Shown one piece after another: positions 33,569 to 42,256 of a DNA stretch of 64,000 nucleotides (positions within the stretch are counted from its first letter, which is position 1; each line of letters opens with the position of its first letter). Under the pieces are notes generated by a model. That model saw only the letters and a list, made by a program, of their open reading frames with translations, ran no database searches and was not told the origin of the DNA. The translations under genes were made by a program, and so were the position numbers. The DNA lies in assembly GCF_037078405.1 (NCBI RefSeq), contig NZ_JAYMGZ010000004.1:434001-498000 (forward strand), in the 5' to 3' direction. The DNA comes from Haloarcula sp. DT43. GTDB lineage: Archaea; Halobacteriota; Halobacteria; Halobacteriales; Haloarculaceae.

Positions 33569-34875
33569 AAGACGACCTCGAACGGTACCGCGACGTGGGC
33601 GAGGAGCGCCGCCAGGACCTCTCAGAGTTCATCCAGTACGGCGACCTCGGCCAGTCCCGGGGCGACTCCGTCCGCATCCCGATCAAGATTATCGACCTCC
33701 CCGAGTTCGAGTACGACCAGCGCGACCAGGGCGGCGTCGGCCAGGGCGAGGGGGCCGAGGAGGGCGACCCGGTCGGCCAGCCACAGCCCCAGCCCGGCGA
33801 CGGCGACGACGGCGAGGACGGCGACCCCGGCGAAGAGGGCGGCGAACACGAGTACTACGAGATGGACCCCGAGGAGTTCGCCGAGGAGCTCGACGAACGG
33901 CTCGGGCTCGACCTCGAACCGAAGGGCAAGAAGGTCATCGAGGAGAAGGAGGGCGACTTCACGGACATCACGCGGACCGGCCCCTCCTCGACGCTCGACT
34001 TCGAGCGGCTGTTCAAGAAGGGCCTCAAGCGCAAGCTCGCGATGGACTTCGACGAGGACTACGTCCGCGAGGCGCTGAAAGTCGACGGCTGGGGGCCGGC
34101 CACCGTCTACGAGTGGACCCGCGAGCAGAACATGCCCGTCTCGAAGGCGTGGATAGACGACGCCTACGAGGAACTGCCCGCCGACGAGCGGGCCGTCTGG
34201 GACTCCATCGAGGAGATGGAGGACAACGTCGAGCGCGTCGAAACGTCCCAGCGCATCCGCCGGGAGGGCGTCGACCAGATTCCGTTCCGCCGCGAGGACG
34301 AGCGCTACCGCTACCCCGAAATCGTCGAGGAACGGGAGAAGAACGTCGTCGTGGTCAACATCCGGGACGTGTCGGGGTCGATGCGCCAGAAGAAGCGCGA
34401 ACTCGTCGAGCGGACGTTCACGCCGCTTGACTGGTATCTGCAGGGCAAGTACGACAACGCCGAGTTCGTCTACATCGCCCACGACGCGGACGCCTGGGAG
34501 GTCGAACGCGAGGAGTTCTTCGGCATCCGCTCGGGCGGCGGGACGCGCATCTCCAGCGCCTACGAACTCGCGGCCGCCATCCTCGAAGAGGAGTACCCCT
34601 GGAGCGAGTGGAACCGCTACGTGTTCGCGGCGGGCGACAGCGAGAACTCCTCGAACGACACCGAGGAGAAGGTGGTCCCGCTGATGAAGCAGATCCCGGC
34701 GAACCTCCACGCCTACGTGGAGACCCAGCCGAGCGGCAACGCCATCAACGCCACCCACGCCGAGGAGGTCGAACGCTCCTTCCGGGACGCCGACAACGTC
34801 GCGGTCGCGTACGTCTCCTCGCCGGAGGACGTGGTGGACGCTATCTACGAGATACTCAGCACGGAGGACCAATGA
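33559..34875 (+). CDS. DUF444/YeaH-type protein with vWA domain
   Basis: 438 aa. The N-terminal part (1-130) is acidic with a Gly/Asp/Gln/Pro-rich linker at about 58-95. A helical DUF444 middle follows, then a von Willebrand A-like domain beginning at [14 protein letters not shown]: Asp270-X-Ser272-X-Ser274 is the MIDAS metal site. Arg-rich segments ([20 protein letters not shown]) precede it, and [12 protein letters not shown] supplies the second MIDAS-type Thr. YeaH-like proteins are partners of PrkA/YeaG kinases. The ATG at 33559 overlaps the kinase stop; the stop overlaps SpoVR (ATGA). Confidence 0.9.
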   Translation: MGLKDDLERYRDVGEERRQDLSEFIQYGDLGQSRGDSVRIPIKIIDLPEFEYDQRDQGGVGQGEGAEEGDPVGQPQPQPGDGDDGEDGDPGEEGGEHEYYEMDPEEFAEELDERLGLDLEPKGKKVIEEKEGDFTDITRTGPSSTLDFERLFKKGLKRKLAMDFDEDYVREALKVDGWGPATVYEWTREQNMPVSKAWIDDAYEELPADERAVWDSIEEMEDNVERVETSQRIRREGVDQIPFRREDERYRYPEIVEEREKNVVVVNIRDVSGSMRQKKRELVERTFTPLDWYLQGKYDNAEFVYIAHDADAWEVEREEFFGIRSGGGTRISSAYELAAAILEEEYPWSEWNRYVFAAGDSENSSNDTEEKVVPLMKQIPANLHAYVETQPSGNAINATHAEEVERSFRDADNVAVAYVSSPEDVVDAIYEILSTEDQ

Positions 34876-36911
34876 ACGACGACAGATTCGCGAAACAGCG
34901 CGTGGCCGACGACCTCGACGAGCCCGTCGAGGAGGCCGGCAACCTCGCCCGGAAGCTCGGGCTGAAGCCATATCCGGTGAACTACTGGATAGTCGACTAC
35001 GACGAGATGAACGAACTCATCGCCTACGGCGGGTTCCAGCAGCGATACCCGCACTGGCGCTGGGGGATGCAGTACGACCGCCAGCAAAAGCAGGGCCAGT
35101 TCCTCGGCGGGAAGGCCTTCGAAATCGTCAACAACGACGACCCCGCCCACGCATTCCTCCAGGAGTCCAACACGCTGGCCGACCAGAAAGCGGTCATCAC
35201 CCACGTCGAGGCCCACGCGGACTTCTTCGCCAACAACGAGTGGTTTCGCATGTTCACCGACGGCTCCTCGCGGACCGCGACCGACGACGCAGGCGGGGAG
35301 CGCCGCCGCGGCCCCGACGCCGCCGGAATGTTAGCCCGCCACGGCGACACCATCCAGGAGTACATGCAGGACCCCGACATCGAGCGGGCCGCGGTCGAGC
35401 GGTTCATCGACCACGTCCTCTGCCTGGAGGACAACATCGACCAGCACGTCCCCTACAGCCCCGTCGAGACGGTCCCCGAGGAGTTCGAGGACATCGAAGG
35501 GGCCGACGTGACCGACCAGCTGGAGGACCTCGACCTCTCCGAGGAGGTCAAACGGCAGGTGTTCGACGACGAGTGGCTGGACGCCCAGCGCGACGACGAC
35601 GAGAACGTCACGTTCCCCGCCGAACCCGAGAAGGACGTCCTGGGCTTCCTGCGCAAGCACGGGATGCGGTACGACGCGGACGCCGAGCGGGCGATGGAGA
35701 TGGAGGACTGGCAGAAGGAACTGCTGGAACTGCTCCGCCGCGAGGCGTACTACTTCGCCCCGCAGAAGATGACGAAGGTGATGAACGAGGGGTGGGCGAG
35801 CTACTGGGAGTCCCTGATGATGACCGGCGAGGGGTTCGCCGGCGACGACGAGTTCATCCTCTACTCCGACCACATGTCGAAGGTGCTGGGGTCGGGCGGG
35901 CTGAACCCCTACAGCCTCGGGCTGGAAATCTGGGAGTACGTCGAGAACACGGAGAACCGCCGGGAGGTCGTCGAGCGCCTGCTCCGCGTCGAGGGCATCA
36001 CCTGGCGGAACTTCGACGACAGCGTCGACTACGAACGGGTCCAGGAACTCCTCGAACCGCCGGCGTGGCTCACCGACGTACCGGGCCACCTGGACGACCT
36101 CGACCCGGAAGACCCCCGCGTGGACAGCGAGGGACTGGCAGCGGCCCGCGCCGGCGAGGTCGACGTCGAGCAGTACCCCTGGAAGGTCCTGACCTACGAG
36201 GGACTGGCCCAGCGACACTACTCGCTCGTCAAGCCCCAGTACCGCGGCTTCGTCTCCCGGGTCGGCCAGGAGGAGCTGGAGCGGACCGCCCGCTACATGT
36301 TCGACGATTCGCGCTACGACAGCGTCGAAGACGCCCTGGCCGACGTGGACTACACCCGCGGCTGGGAGCGCATGCGGGAAATCCGGGAGAGCCACAACGA
36401 CGTGACCTTCCTCGACGAGTTCCTCACCCAGGAGTTCGTCGACGACAACGACTACTTCACCTACGAGTACACCCACGCCTCGGGCGACTACCGCGTGACC
36501 TCGACGGACCACGAGGACGTCAAGAAGAAGCTGATGCTGCAGTTCACCAACTTCGGTAAGCCGACCATCGTCGTCGAGGACGGCAACTACCAGAACCGCA
36601 ACGAACTGCTGCTGGCCCACCAGTACAACGGCGTGATGCTCGACATCGGGCAGGCGAAGGAGGTGCTCAAGCGGACCTTCGAGCTGTGGGGCCGCCCGGT
36701 GAACCTCCTGACCATCGTCAAGGAGTTCGACGACCACGACGTGGAGGTGGCGAAGCGCCGCGACCGCGAGCCCGAACCGGAGGAGGTCGGCAAGCGCATC
36801 CGCTACGACGGGGAGAGCGTGACCGTCACCGACGTCGACTGGAGCGAGGTCGAACACCTCACCGCGACCGACATCGACTACAACACCAAGCCCGACGAGT
36901 GGCTGGCGTGA
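34872..36911 (+). CDS. SpoVR family protein
   Basis: 679 aa, longer than the roughly 500-residue bacterial SpoVR/YcgB because of acidic insertions. It starts with the typical helical segment [20 protein letters not shown], then [28 protein letters not shown], a central [19 protein letters not shown], and a C-terminal domain ending near [15 protein letters not shown]. SpoVR is a conserved partner of PrkA and YeaH in bacteria, needed for Bacillus spore cortex formation but widespread in non-sporulators, where its biochemical role is unknown. Last gene of the PrkA-PrkA-YeaH-SpoVR operon. Confidence 0.92.
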   Translation: MNDDRFAKQRVADDLDEPVEEAGNLARKLGLKPYPVNYWIVDYDEMNELIAYGGFQQRYPHWRWGMQYDRQQKQGQFLGGKAFEIVNNDDPAHAFLQESNTLADQKAVITHVEAHADFFANNEWFRMFTDGSSRTATDDAGGERRRGPDAAGMLARHGDTIQEYMQDPDIERAAVERFIDHVLCLEDNIDQHVPYSPVETVPEEFEDIEGADVTDQLEDLDLSEEVKRQVFDDEWLDAQRDDDENVTFPAEPEKDVLGFLRKHGMRYDADAERAMEMEDWQKELLELLRREAYYFAPQKMTKVMNEGWASYWESLMMTGEGFAGDDEFILYSDHMSKVLGSGGLNPYSLGLEIWEYVENTENRREVVERLLRVEGITWRNFDDSVDYERVQELLEPPAWLTDVPGHLDDLDPEDPRVDSEGLAAARAGEVDVEQYPWKVLTYEGLAQRHYSLVKPQYRGFVSRVGQEELERTARYMFDDSRYDSVEDALADVDYTRGWERMREIRESHNDVTFLDEFLTQEFVDDNDYFTYEYTHASGDYRVTSTDHEDVKKKLMLQFTNFGKPTIVVEDGNYQNRNELLLAHQYNGVMLDIGQAKEVLKRTFELWGRPVNLLTIVKEFDDHDVEVAKRRDREPEPEEVGKRIRYDGESVTVTDVDWSEVEHLTATDIDYNTKPDEWLA

Positions 36912-36989
36912 GGTCGAACGCTGGGCCGTTCGACCGCCAGTATCGGGCGTAACGGTACGTTTGAGTCCCGCCCGCTCGTGGGCGCAGGT

Positions 36990-37382
36990 ATGTCCACGAA
37001 TCGATTCACCGTCACGACCGACGACCGGCTCTCGGTCGTCGACATCACCGAGCGGGTCCGGGACGCGATTCCGGACGCCGCCGAGGGGACCTGTACGGTG
37101 TTCGTCAGACACACCACCGCTGGTATCACTGTCAACGAGGCCGAGCCGCGACTGCTCGGGGACCTCGGCGACGCGCTCGGGGCCCTCGTCCCGGACAGCG
37201 GCTGGGACCACGACGAGCTGGACGGCAACGCGGACTCGCACGTCCGGGCGATGCTCGTCGGGTCAAGCGAGACGATTCCCGTCCGCGACGGGGACCTAGA
37301 CGTCGGGACCTGGCAGTCCGTGCTGCTGGTCGACTGTGACGGGCCCCGCGAGCGGGCCGTCGACGTCGTGGTCACTGACTGA
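36990..37382 (+). CDS. yjbQ: YjbQ family protein (UPF0047)
   Basis: 130 aa single-domain protein from ATG 36990; a GTG at 36978 would add four residues. Family motifs are present: TCTVFVRHTTAGITVNE (about 34-50), DGNADSHVRAML near 86-97 with the conserved His, and GTWQSVLLVDCDGPRER at the end. YjbQ proteins have been assigned a thiamine-phosphate synthase side activity in bacteria; the true role is uncertain. It stands alone after the SpoVR operon, in the same direction, with 78 bases between. Confidence 0.88.
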   Translation: MSTNRFTVTTDDRLSVVDITERVRDAIPDAAEGTCTVFVRHTTAGITVNEAEPRLLGDLGDALGALVPDSGWDHDELDGNADSHVRAMLVGSSETIPVRDGDLDVGTWQSVLLVDCDGPRERAVDVVVTD

Positions 37383-37388
37383 GCGGGG

Positions 37389-39368
37389 TCAGGCGGCCTC
37401 GGCGTGGTCGCCGTATATCTCGGCGAGTTTCTCGCGGTGTGCGCTGCGGATGTTGCGGCGCTTCTTCTTCATCGACGGGGTGAGCAGGTCGTTCTCGGCG
37501 GTCCACTCCCGGGAGACGAGCGCGAACGCCTTGATTCGCTCGACGCGTTCCAGGTCCGCGTTGACCGCGTCGACCGCCGTCTGTACCCACGCCCGGACGC
37601 GTTCGTCCTCGCACAGGGCTTCGGGGTCCTCGGGGAGGGCGACGCCCTCGCTGTCGGCCCACCGGCGGAGCGCCTCGAAGTCCGGGACGATTATCGCGCC
37701 GACGAACTTCCGGTCGTCGCCGACGACCATGACCTGGTCGACCCGGTCGCTCGTCGCGAACCGGTCCTCGATGGGCTGGGGCGCGACGTTCTTCCCGGTC
37801 GAGAGGACGAGCAGTTCCTTCAGCCGGTCGTGGTAGACGAGGAAGTCGTCGGCGGTCCGCTCGACGATGTCGCCGGTGCGGAACCACCGGGTCCCGTCGA
37901 TCTCCGTGAAGGCCCGCTCCGTCGCGTCGGGGTCGTTCCAGTACCCCGCCGTGACGTTCGGGCCGTCGACGAGCAGTTCGCCGACCTCGCCGGTGACGTC
38001 GTCGAACTCGCTGGCGTCGACGACGCCGGTATCGAGGCGGATGTCGACGTCCGGGACCGGCGGTCCCAGGGTTCCGGGCCGGATATCCTCGGCCGGATTC
38101 ACGGTCAGGACCGGCGCGGTCTCCGTGAGTCCGTACCCCTCCAGTATCGGCAGTCCCATGCCCAAAAACGTCTCAGAGAGCCGTTTCGAGAGGCTGCCGC
38201 CGCCGCTGACCATGAACTCGATGTTCCCGCCGAGTCGCTCCTCGACGGTGCTGTAGACGAGGCGGTCCGCGAGCGCGTGCTTGGCGGCGAGTATCGGCCC
38301 CGGGTCGTCGGCGCGGGCGTAGTCGCGGGCCACGTCGAGCGACCAGTCGAAAATCCGTTTTTTCACCGGGGAGCCGCCGGCCTCCGTGCGCATCGTGTCG
38401 AAAATCCGCTCGTAGACCCGCGGGACGCTCGCGCCGGTGGTGGGCCGGACCGTCCGGAGGTCCTCGGCCAGCGTGTCCGGGCTCTCGGCATAGCTCACGG
38501 CCGCGCCGGAGGCGTACATCAGGAAGTGCCCCGCGAGGCGCTCGAACACGTGAGCCAGCGGCAGGAAGGCTATCGAGCGCGTGGCCGCGGAAATCGTCGG
38601 CAGGTCCGGGGGCTTGTCCGGCCGCGGTCCCATCCGCTTGCGCGTCTGGTTGACGTTCGCCCGGAAGTTGCGGTGGGTGAGCCGGACCCCCTTCGGCTGG
38701 CCCGTCGTCCCGGAGGTGTAGATGAGACTGGCCAAATCGTCGGGGTCGCGCTCGTCCAGCCAGGACCGGTAGGCCGTCTCGCTGAACGCCTCCTCACCGC
38801 GCCGATACACCGTTCCGAGCGTGTAGACGTCCTCGCGGTCCACGTCGGTGTCGTCCATGACGACGATGAACGACAGCGAGAGGTCCGCCTCGACGGCCAG
38901 GACCCGGTCCAGCATCTCGCCGTTCTCGACGACGACTGCGTCGGCTTCCGGGTCCGACAGCAGGTACTGGACCTGCTTCGGCGAGGAGTCCGTGTAGACG
39001 GTCGTCACCACGCCACCGGCGGACAGCAGGGCGAAGTCGGTCAACGCCCACTCCATCCGCGTGTCGGCCAGGATGCCGACGCGGGTGTCCGGGGCGACGC
39101 CGAGACTCCGGAACCCCGCGGTCAGATTCTTGACCAGGTGATGCATCCGCTCGTAGCTGAGGGCGGCGAAGTCGCCGTCGGGTGCCTCGGGCACCACGTC
39201 GTCGGTCAGCGACCGGTCGTAGACCCCGCCCTTGTACAGCTGGGCCGTCGTGTCGGCGTTCCGCGCCGCGCTCGCGGCGAACATCTCGCCCAGCGTGTCG
39301 TCGGCGACGACCTCGTCAGTGTGTTCCGCCTCGGCCGAACGCCAGGCCGGATGGGTGCCCGCGGTCAT
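37389..39368 (-). CDS. Long-chain fatty-acid-CoA ligase (AMP-forming)
   Basis: 659 aa ANL-superfamily enzyme that activates fatty acids with ATP and CoA. The P-loop-like motif YTSGTTGQPKGV is around residue 205, the A5-type GYGLTETAP near 400, the hinge motif RLKELLVLSTGKNVAP with catalytic Lys near 530, and the C-terminal lysine-rich end TPSMKKKRRNIRSAH. The size with an extended C-domain fits the FadD15/FACL-type ligases. The ATG at 39368 lies about 30 bases from a TATA-like box near 39398-39404; the long upstream frame is spurious. It lies 5-7 kb from the fused beta-oxidation enzyme and the acyl-CoA dehydrogenase and could feed them. Confidence 0.9.
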   Translation of the reverse strand: MTAGTHPAWRSAEAEHTDEVVADDTLGEMFAASAARNADTTAQLYKGGVYDRSLTDDVVPEAPDGDFAALSYERMHHLVKNLTAGFRSLGVAPDTRVGILADTRMEWALTDFALLSAGGVVTTVYTDSSPKQVQYLLSDPEADAVVVENGEMLDRVLAVEADLSLSFIVVMDDTDVDREDVYTLGTVYRRGEEAFSETAYRSWLDERDPDDLASLIYTSGTTGQPKGVRLTHRNFRANVNQTRKRMGPRPDKPPDLPTISAATRSIAFLPLAHVFERLAGHFLMYASGAAVSYAESPDTLAEDLRTVRPTTGASVPRVYERIFDTMRTEAGGSPVKKRIFDWSLDVARDYARADDPGPILAAKHALADRLVYSTVEERLGGNIEFMVSGGGSLSKRLSETFLGMGLPILEGYGLTETAPVLTVNPAEDIRPGTLGPPVPDVDIRLDTGVVDASEFDDVTGEVGELLVDGPNVTAGYWNDPDATERAFTEIDGTRWFRTGDIVERTADDFLVYHDRLKELLVLSTGKNVAPQPIEDRFATSDRVDQVMVVGDDRKFVGAIIVPDFEALRRWADSEGVALPEDPEALCEDERVRAWVQTAVDAVNADLERVERIKAFALVSREWTAENDLLTPSMKKKRRNIRSAHREKLAEIYGDHAEAA

Positions 39369-39522
39369 GTCGTGCCATGGTGTTCGCCGGGTGGACTCAA
39401 ATACATGCAGGATGTTAACACGCAGTCGGTTTGTCGGAGTTGATTCACACGAGGGAAAGGGCCGACGACTGGAGGCCGGAGGTGCCCCCAGGGTTTTATC
39501 GAAGCGACCGTTCAGTTGGCCC

Positions 39523-39732
39523 ATGGTCATCTCGACGGAGCCCGCCTGGGGTGACGCCGTAGAGCAGTTCGTGAAAGAGTACGAGGACGCCGTCGTGTAC
39601 GCCGACATGGACCAGGAGACGGTCCTGCACGAGGGCCGGGCTCGGGTGCTCGGGAACGGCTGGGTCGAACTCCCGACGGGGCGGCTCCTCTCGCCGGACG
39701 CGGTCCACCACATCGATACGCGGACGGGCTGA
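39523..39732 (+). CDS. Small haloarchaeal protein, function unknown
   Basis: 69 aa acidic protein starting MVISTEPAWGDAVEQFVKEY and ending in PTGRLLSPDAVHHIDTRTG. A TATA-like TTTTAT at 39494-39499 stands 24-29 bases before the ATG, typical for a leaderless transcript, which supports expression. No metal-binding or nucleic-acid motif is evident. The longer upstream frame overlaps the acyl-CoA ligase promoter region and reads as non-coding. Divergent from the ligase gene. Confidence 0.65.
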   Translation: MVISTEPAWGDAVEQFVKEYEDAVVYADMDQETVLHEGRARVLGNGWVELPTGRLLSPDAVHHIDTRTG

Positions 39733-39808
39733 GAATCCGGGTTCGTGCGGTCGGCGACGCGAGCGGAAATCGGTGGGCGGTCGCCCCAGAGCTGTCAGAG
39801 CGGACGCG

Positions 39809-39988
39809 TTACTGCCACTCTCGCCGGCAGTCCTCGTCGCAGAAGTGGGCCGTTTCGACGCTGTTGTCCTCTATCCACGTGATGACGCGGTGTGTCACTT
39901 CGTTGGCGATAGGGGCACCGCAGGTCGCGCACTCCGGCGCCTCGTCCTCGTCGATGTCTTCGTGGTGATCCGATGTCGGGTCGACCAT
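39809..39988 (-). CDS. Small zinc-finger protein
   Basis: 59 aa. It has an acidic His-rich start (MVDPTSDHHEDIDEDE), then CATCGAPI, a strand containing VTHRVITWIEDN, and HFCDEDCRREWQ at the end. The C-X2-C...H-X-C-X3-C arrangement is a treble-clef-like zinc finger of the DUF7576/TRASH-like type common in haloarchaea. Too short for usual ORF cut-offs but clearly protein-like. Possible regulator or adaptor; target unknown. Confidence 0.7.
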   Translation of the reverse strand: MVDPTSDHHEDIDEDEAPECATCGAPIANEVTHRVITWIEDNSVETAHFCDEDCRREWQ

Positions 39989-40078
39989 CTTACTTGAGCG
40001 TGACTTTCACGGCACTTAATCCCACATATTTGCGGCGTACGTCACGGTCCTACACGAGGTCGCTCGCTCGACGTCCCG

Positions 40079-41260
40079 TCATCGGTCCCGCGTCACGGAC
40101 TCGCCGGGTGTGGTGGTCGCCCCCGAAGACAGGACGACGCCGGCGTTCAGGCTCGTGTTGATGGCCGTTTTCGCGCCGTCGCCCGCGACGACGCCGAACT
40201 TCCGCCGCCCAGTCGACACGCGGTCGCCTTTCACTGTCATCCGGACCGGGTCGCCGTCGTGGCGCAGGTTCGCCACCTGCGTGCCAGCGCCGAAGTTGAC
40301 GTCGCGTCCGACGACGCTGTCGCCCACGTAGGAGACGTGAGGGACGTTCGAATCGGCCATCAGCACCGTGTTCTTCACCTCGACGCCGTGGCCGACGTGG
40401 GTGTCCTCGCCCAGGAGAGTCGCGCCGCGGACGTAGGCGTTCGGTCCGACGTGTGCGCCCGAGCGGACCAGCGCCGGCCCCTCGATGACGACGCCGGGTT
40501 CGACGACCGCCCCCTCCTCGACGACGACGTCACCGCGCAGGTCGGCGTCGCCCCGAACCTCGCCGTCGAGGCGGCCCTCCAGTTCGCCGAGCTTCCACTC
40601 GTTGGCCGCGAGCAGTTCCCAGGGCCGGCCCACGTCGAGCCAGCGGTCCACCTCGACGGCGGTGACCGTCGACTCCGCGATGACTCGCGCGAGCACGTCC
40701 GTGATTTCCCGCTCGCCGCGGTCGCTGAGGGGGACATCCAGCCAGTTTCGGGCCTCGGCCGGGAAGACGTACGCCCCGGCGTTCGCCAGGTCGGTCGGCG
40801 GGTCGGCCGGCTTCTCGACGATGTCGGTGACGGCGTCGCCCTCGGTGGACAACACGCCGTAGTTCCTCGGGTCGTCGACGCGGTAAGCGGCGACCGACGG
40901 CGCGGCGTCGAAGAGGGCACCGAGACTCTCGGCGTCGTAGAGGTTGTCGCCGTTGAGCACCGCGAAGGGGCCGTCGAGGTGCGCTTTCGCGGCGGCGACG
41001 GCATCAGCGGTCCCCCGTTGCTCCTCCTGGACGGCGAAGTTGACCGGGACGCCGCCGTACTCGTCGCCGAAGTACGACCGGACCGCGTCGGCCTCGTAGC
41101 CGACGACGAAGACGAGCTCGTCGGCCCCCGCCTCGATGGCCGTGTCGGCGGTGTGTGCCACCAGCGGCCGGTCCGCGACCGGGAGCATCGGTTTCGGCGT
41201 GTTGTCAGTCAACGGCCGCATGCGCGTCCCCTGCCCCGCCGCGAGTACGACTGCTTGCAT
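40079..41260 (-). CDS. Bifunctional sugar-1-phosphate nucleotidylyltransferase/acetyltransferase-like protein
   Basis: 393 aa. Residues 1-230 are a nucleotidyltransferase domain: MQAVVLAAGQGTRMRPLT (nucleotide-binding loop), NTPKPMLPVADRPL with the catalytic Lys, VLNGDNLYD (metal Asp) and EKPADPPTDLANAGAYVF. From about 240 to 370 a left-handed beta-helix follows (hexapeptide repeats such as GDVVVEEGAVVEPGVVIEG), then GAGTQVANLRHDG and KFGVVAGDGAKTAINTSLNA, the GlmU-like acyltransferase end. Archaeal enzymes of this type make UDP-GlcNAc or dTDP/UDP-glucose for surface glycans. It could supply donors for the island glycosyltransferases, though it is encoded elsewhere. Confidence 0.85.
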   Translation of the reverse strand: MQAVVLAAGQGTRMRPLTDNTPKPMLPVADRPLVAHTADTAIEAGADELVFVVGYEADAVRSYFGDEYGGVPVNFAVQEEQRGTADAVAAAKAHLDGPFAVLNGDNLYDAESLGALFDAAPSVAAYRVDDPRNYGVLSTEGDAVTDIVEKPADPPTDLANAGAYVFPAEARNWLDVPLSDRGEREITDVLARVIAESTVTAVEVDRWLDVGRPWELLAANEWKLGELEGRLDGEVRGDADLRGDVVVEEGAVVEPGVVIEGPALVRSGAHVGPNAYVRGATLLGEDTHVGHGVEVKNTVLMADSNVPHVSYVGDSVVGRDVNFGAGTQVANLRHDGDPVRMTVKGDRVSTGRRKFGVVAGDGAKTAINTSLNAGVVLSSGATTTPGESVTRDR

Positions 41261-41363
41261 GGTCGCCCCGACGCCCGGCCCCGAAAAATACCTACCGCTG
41301 TTGACTCGTTAGAGCGCACAGCGACCGACGGCGTCGCTCACGGGTTTGTCTTCGACAGCAATG

Positions 41364-41438
<75 letters not shown>

Positions 41439-41576
41439 GTACTCTGGCGTTTCGGGTGCTCCAATTTAATCCCATCGAAATAGCCGCTACCTGTGGATGC
41501 GTACCACTCACAGAGTGGTTCCCCTGCACTGACAGGTGTCAACACACTTTATCCCGCTGACCAACTGTCCCCCGAT

Positions 41577-42239
41577 ATGTCCGTCAACTCATTCATCAAG
41601 AACAATTTTCTGGCCGGGCTCGTTCTGGTGGGCCCGCTCGTGGCGACTATCGTCATCGTCCGGGTGCTGCTGGGCTGGGTCGGCGGCTTCCTCGACCCAC
41701 TCATCCGCGGGACGCGGCTGGCGGTACTGACCGCGAACAACGTCTTGCTCGCCCAGCTACTGACGCTCTCGGTTCTCGTCGCGCTCGTCACGGTACTGGG
41801 GTACATCGCCCAGTGGAGCGTCGGGCAGCGACTGTTCGGAAAGACGGGGCACCTGGTCACGTTCGTGCCCGTCGTCCGGACCATCTACGGGAGCATCCGG
41901 CAGATGACCACCTCCGTCGTCAACCGGCAGTCTGACTACGAGTCCGTCGTGTACGTTGAGTATCCCCGCGACGGCGTCTACCAGCTGGGACTCAAAACGG
42001 GGACGAGCCCGGCGGACGTCTCCGAAGCGGCCGGCGAGAGCGCGTCGAGCGTGTTCATCCCCGGCAGTCCCAACCCCACCCAGGGCATGCTCGTCATGGT
42101 CCCCGAGAGCCGGACCTACGAGTCCGACCTGAGCGTCCGCGCGGCGATCCGGTTGCTGATGACGACCGGGATGGCACAGTCAGACGACATCATCCGACTC
42201 GACGAAAACGAGGTCGGCGGGGCGACTGACGCCGGATAA
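41577..42239 (+). CDS. DUF502 family membrane protein
   Basis: 220 aa. Two membrane helices near the N-terminus (NFLAGLVLVGPLVATIVIV at 9-28; LLTLSVLVALVTVLGYIAQW at about 60-80) are followed by GQRLFGKTGHLVTFVPVVRT and YGSIRQMTTSVV, the core signature of DUF502. The soluble part ends with VFIPGSPNPTQGMLVMVP, another family hallmark. Plant homologues (COV/LCV) affect trafficking; the archaeal role is unknown. A TATA-like CTTTATC at 41547-41553 supports a leaderless start at the chosen ATG. Confidence 0.88.
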   Translation: MSVNSFIKNNFLAGLVLVGPLVATIVIVRVLLGWVGGFLDPLIRGTRLAVLTANNVLLAQLLTLSVLVALVTVLGYIAQWSVGQRLFGKTGHLVTFVPVVRTIYGSIRQMTTSVVNRQSDYESVVYVEYPRDGVYQLGLKTGTSPADVSEAAGESASSVFIPGSPNPTQGMLVMVPESRTYESDLSVRAAIRLLMTTGMAQSDDIIRLDENEVGGATDAG

Positions 42240-42256
42240 AGCAGGGGTCTGGGTGC

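Noticed and set aside
37404-39443. Long open frame opposite the acyl-CoA ligase gene.
   Set aside because: It is the antisense shadow of a GC-rich gene, Arg/Val/Gly-rich with no family motifs; the same applies to other long antisense frames across the core region.
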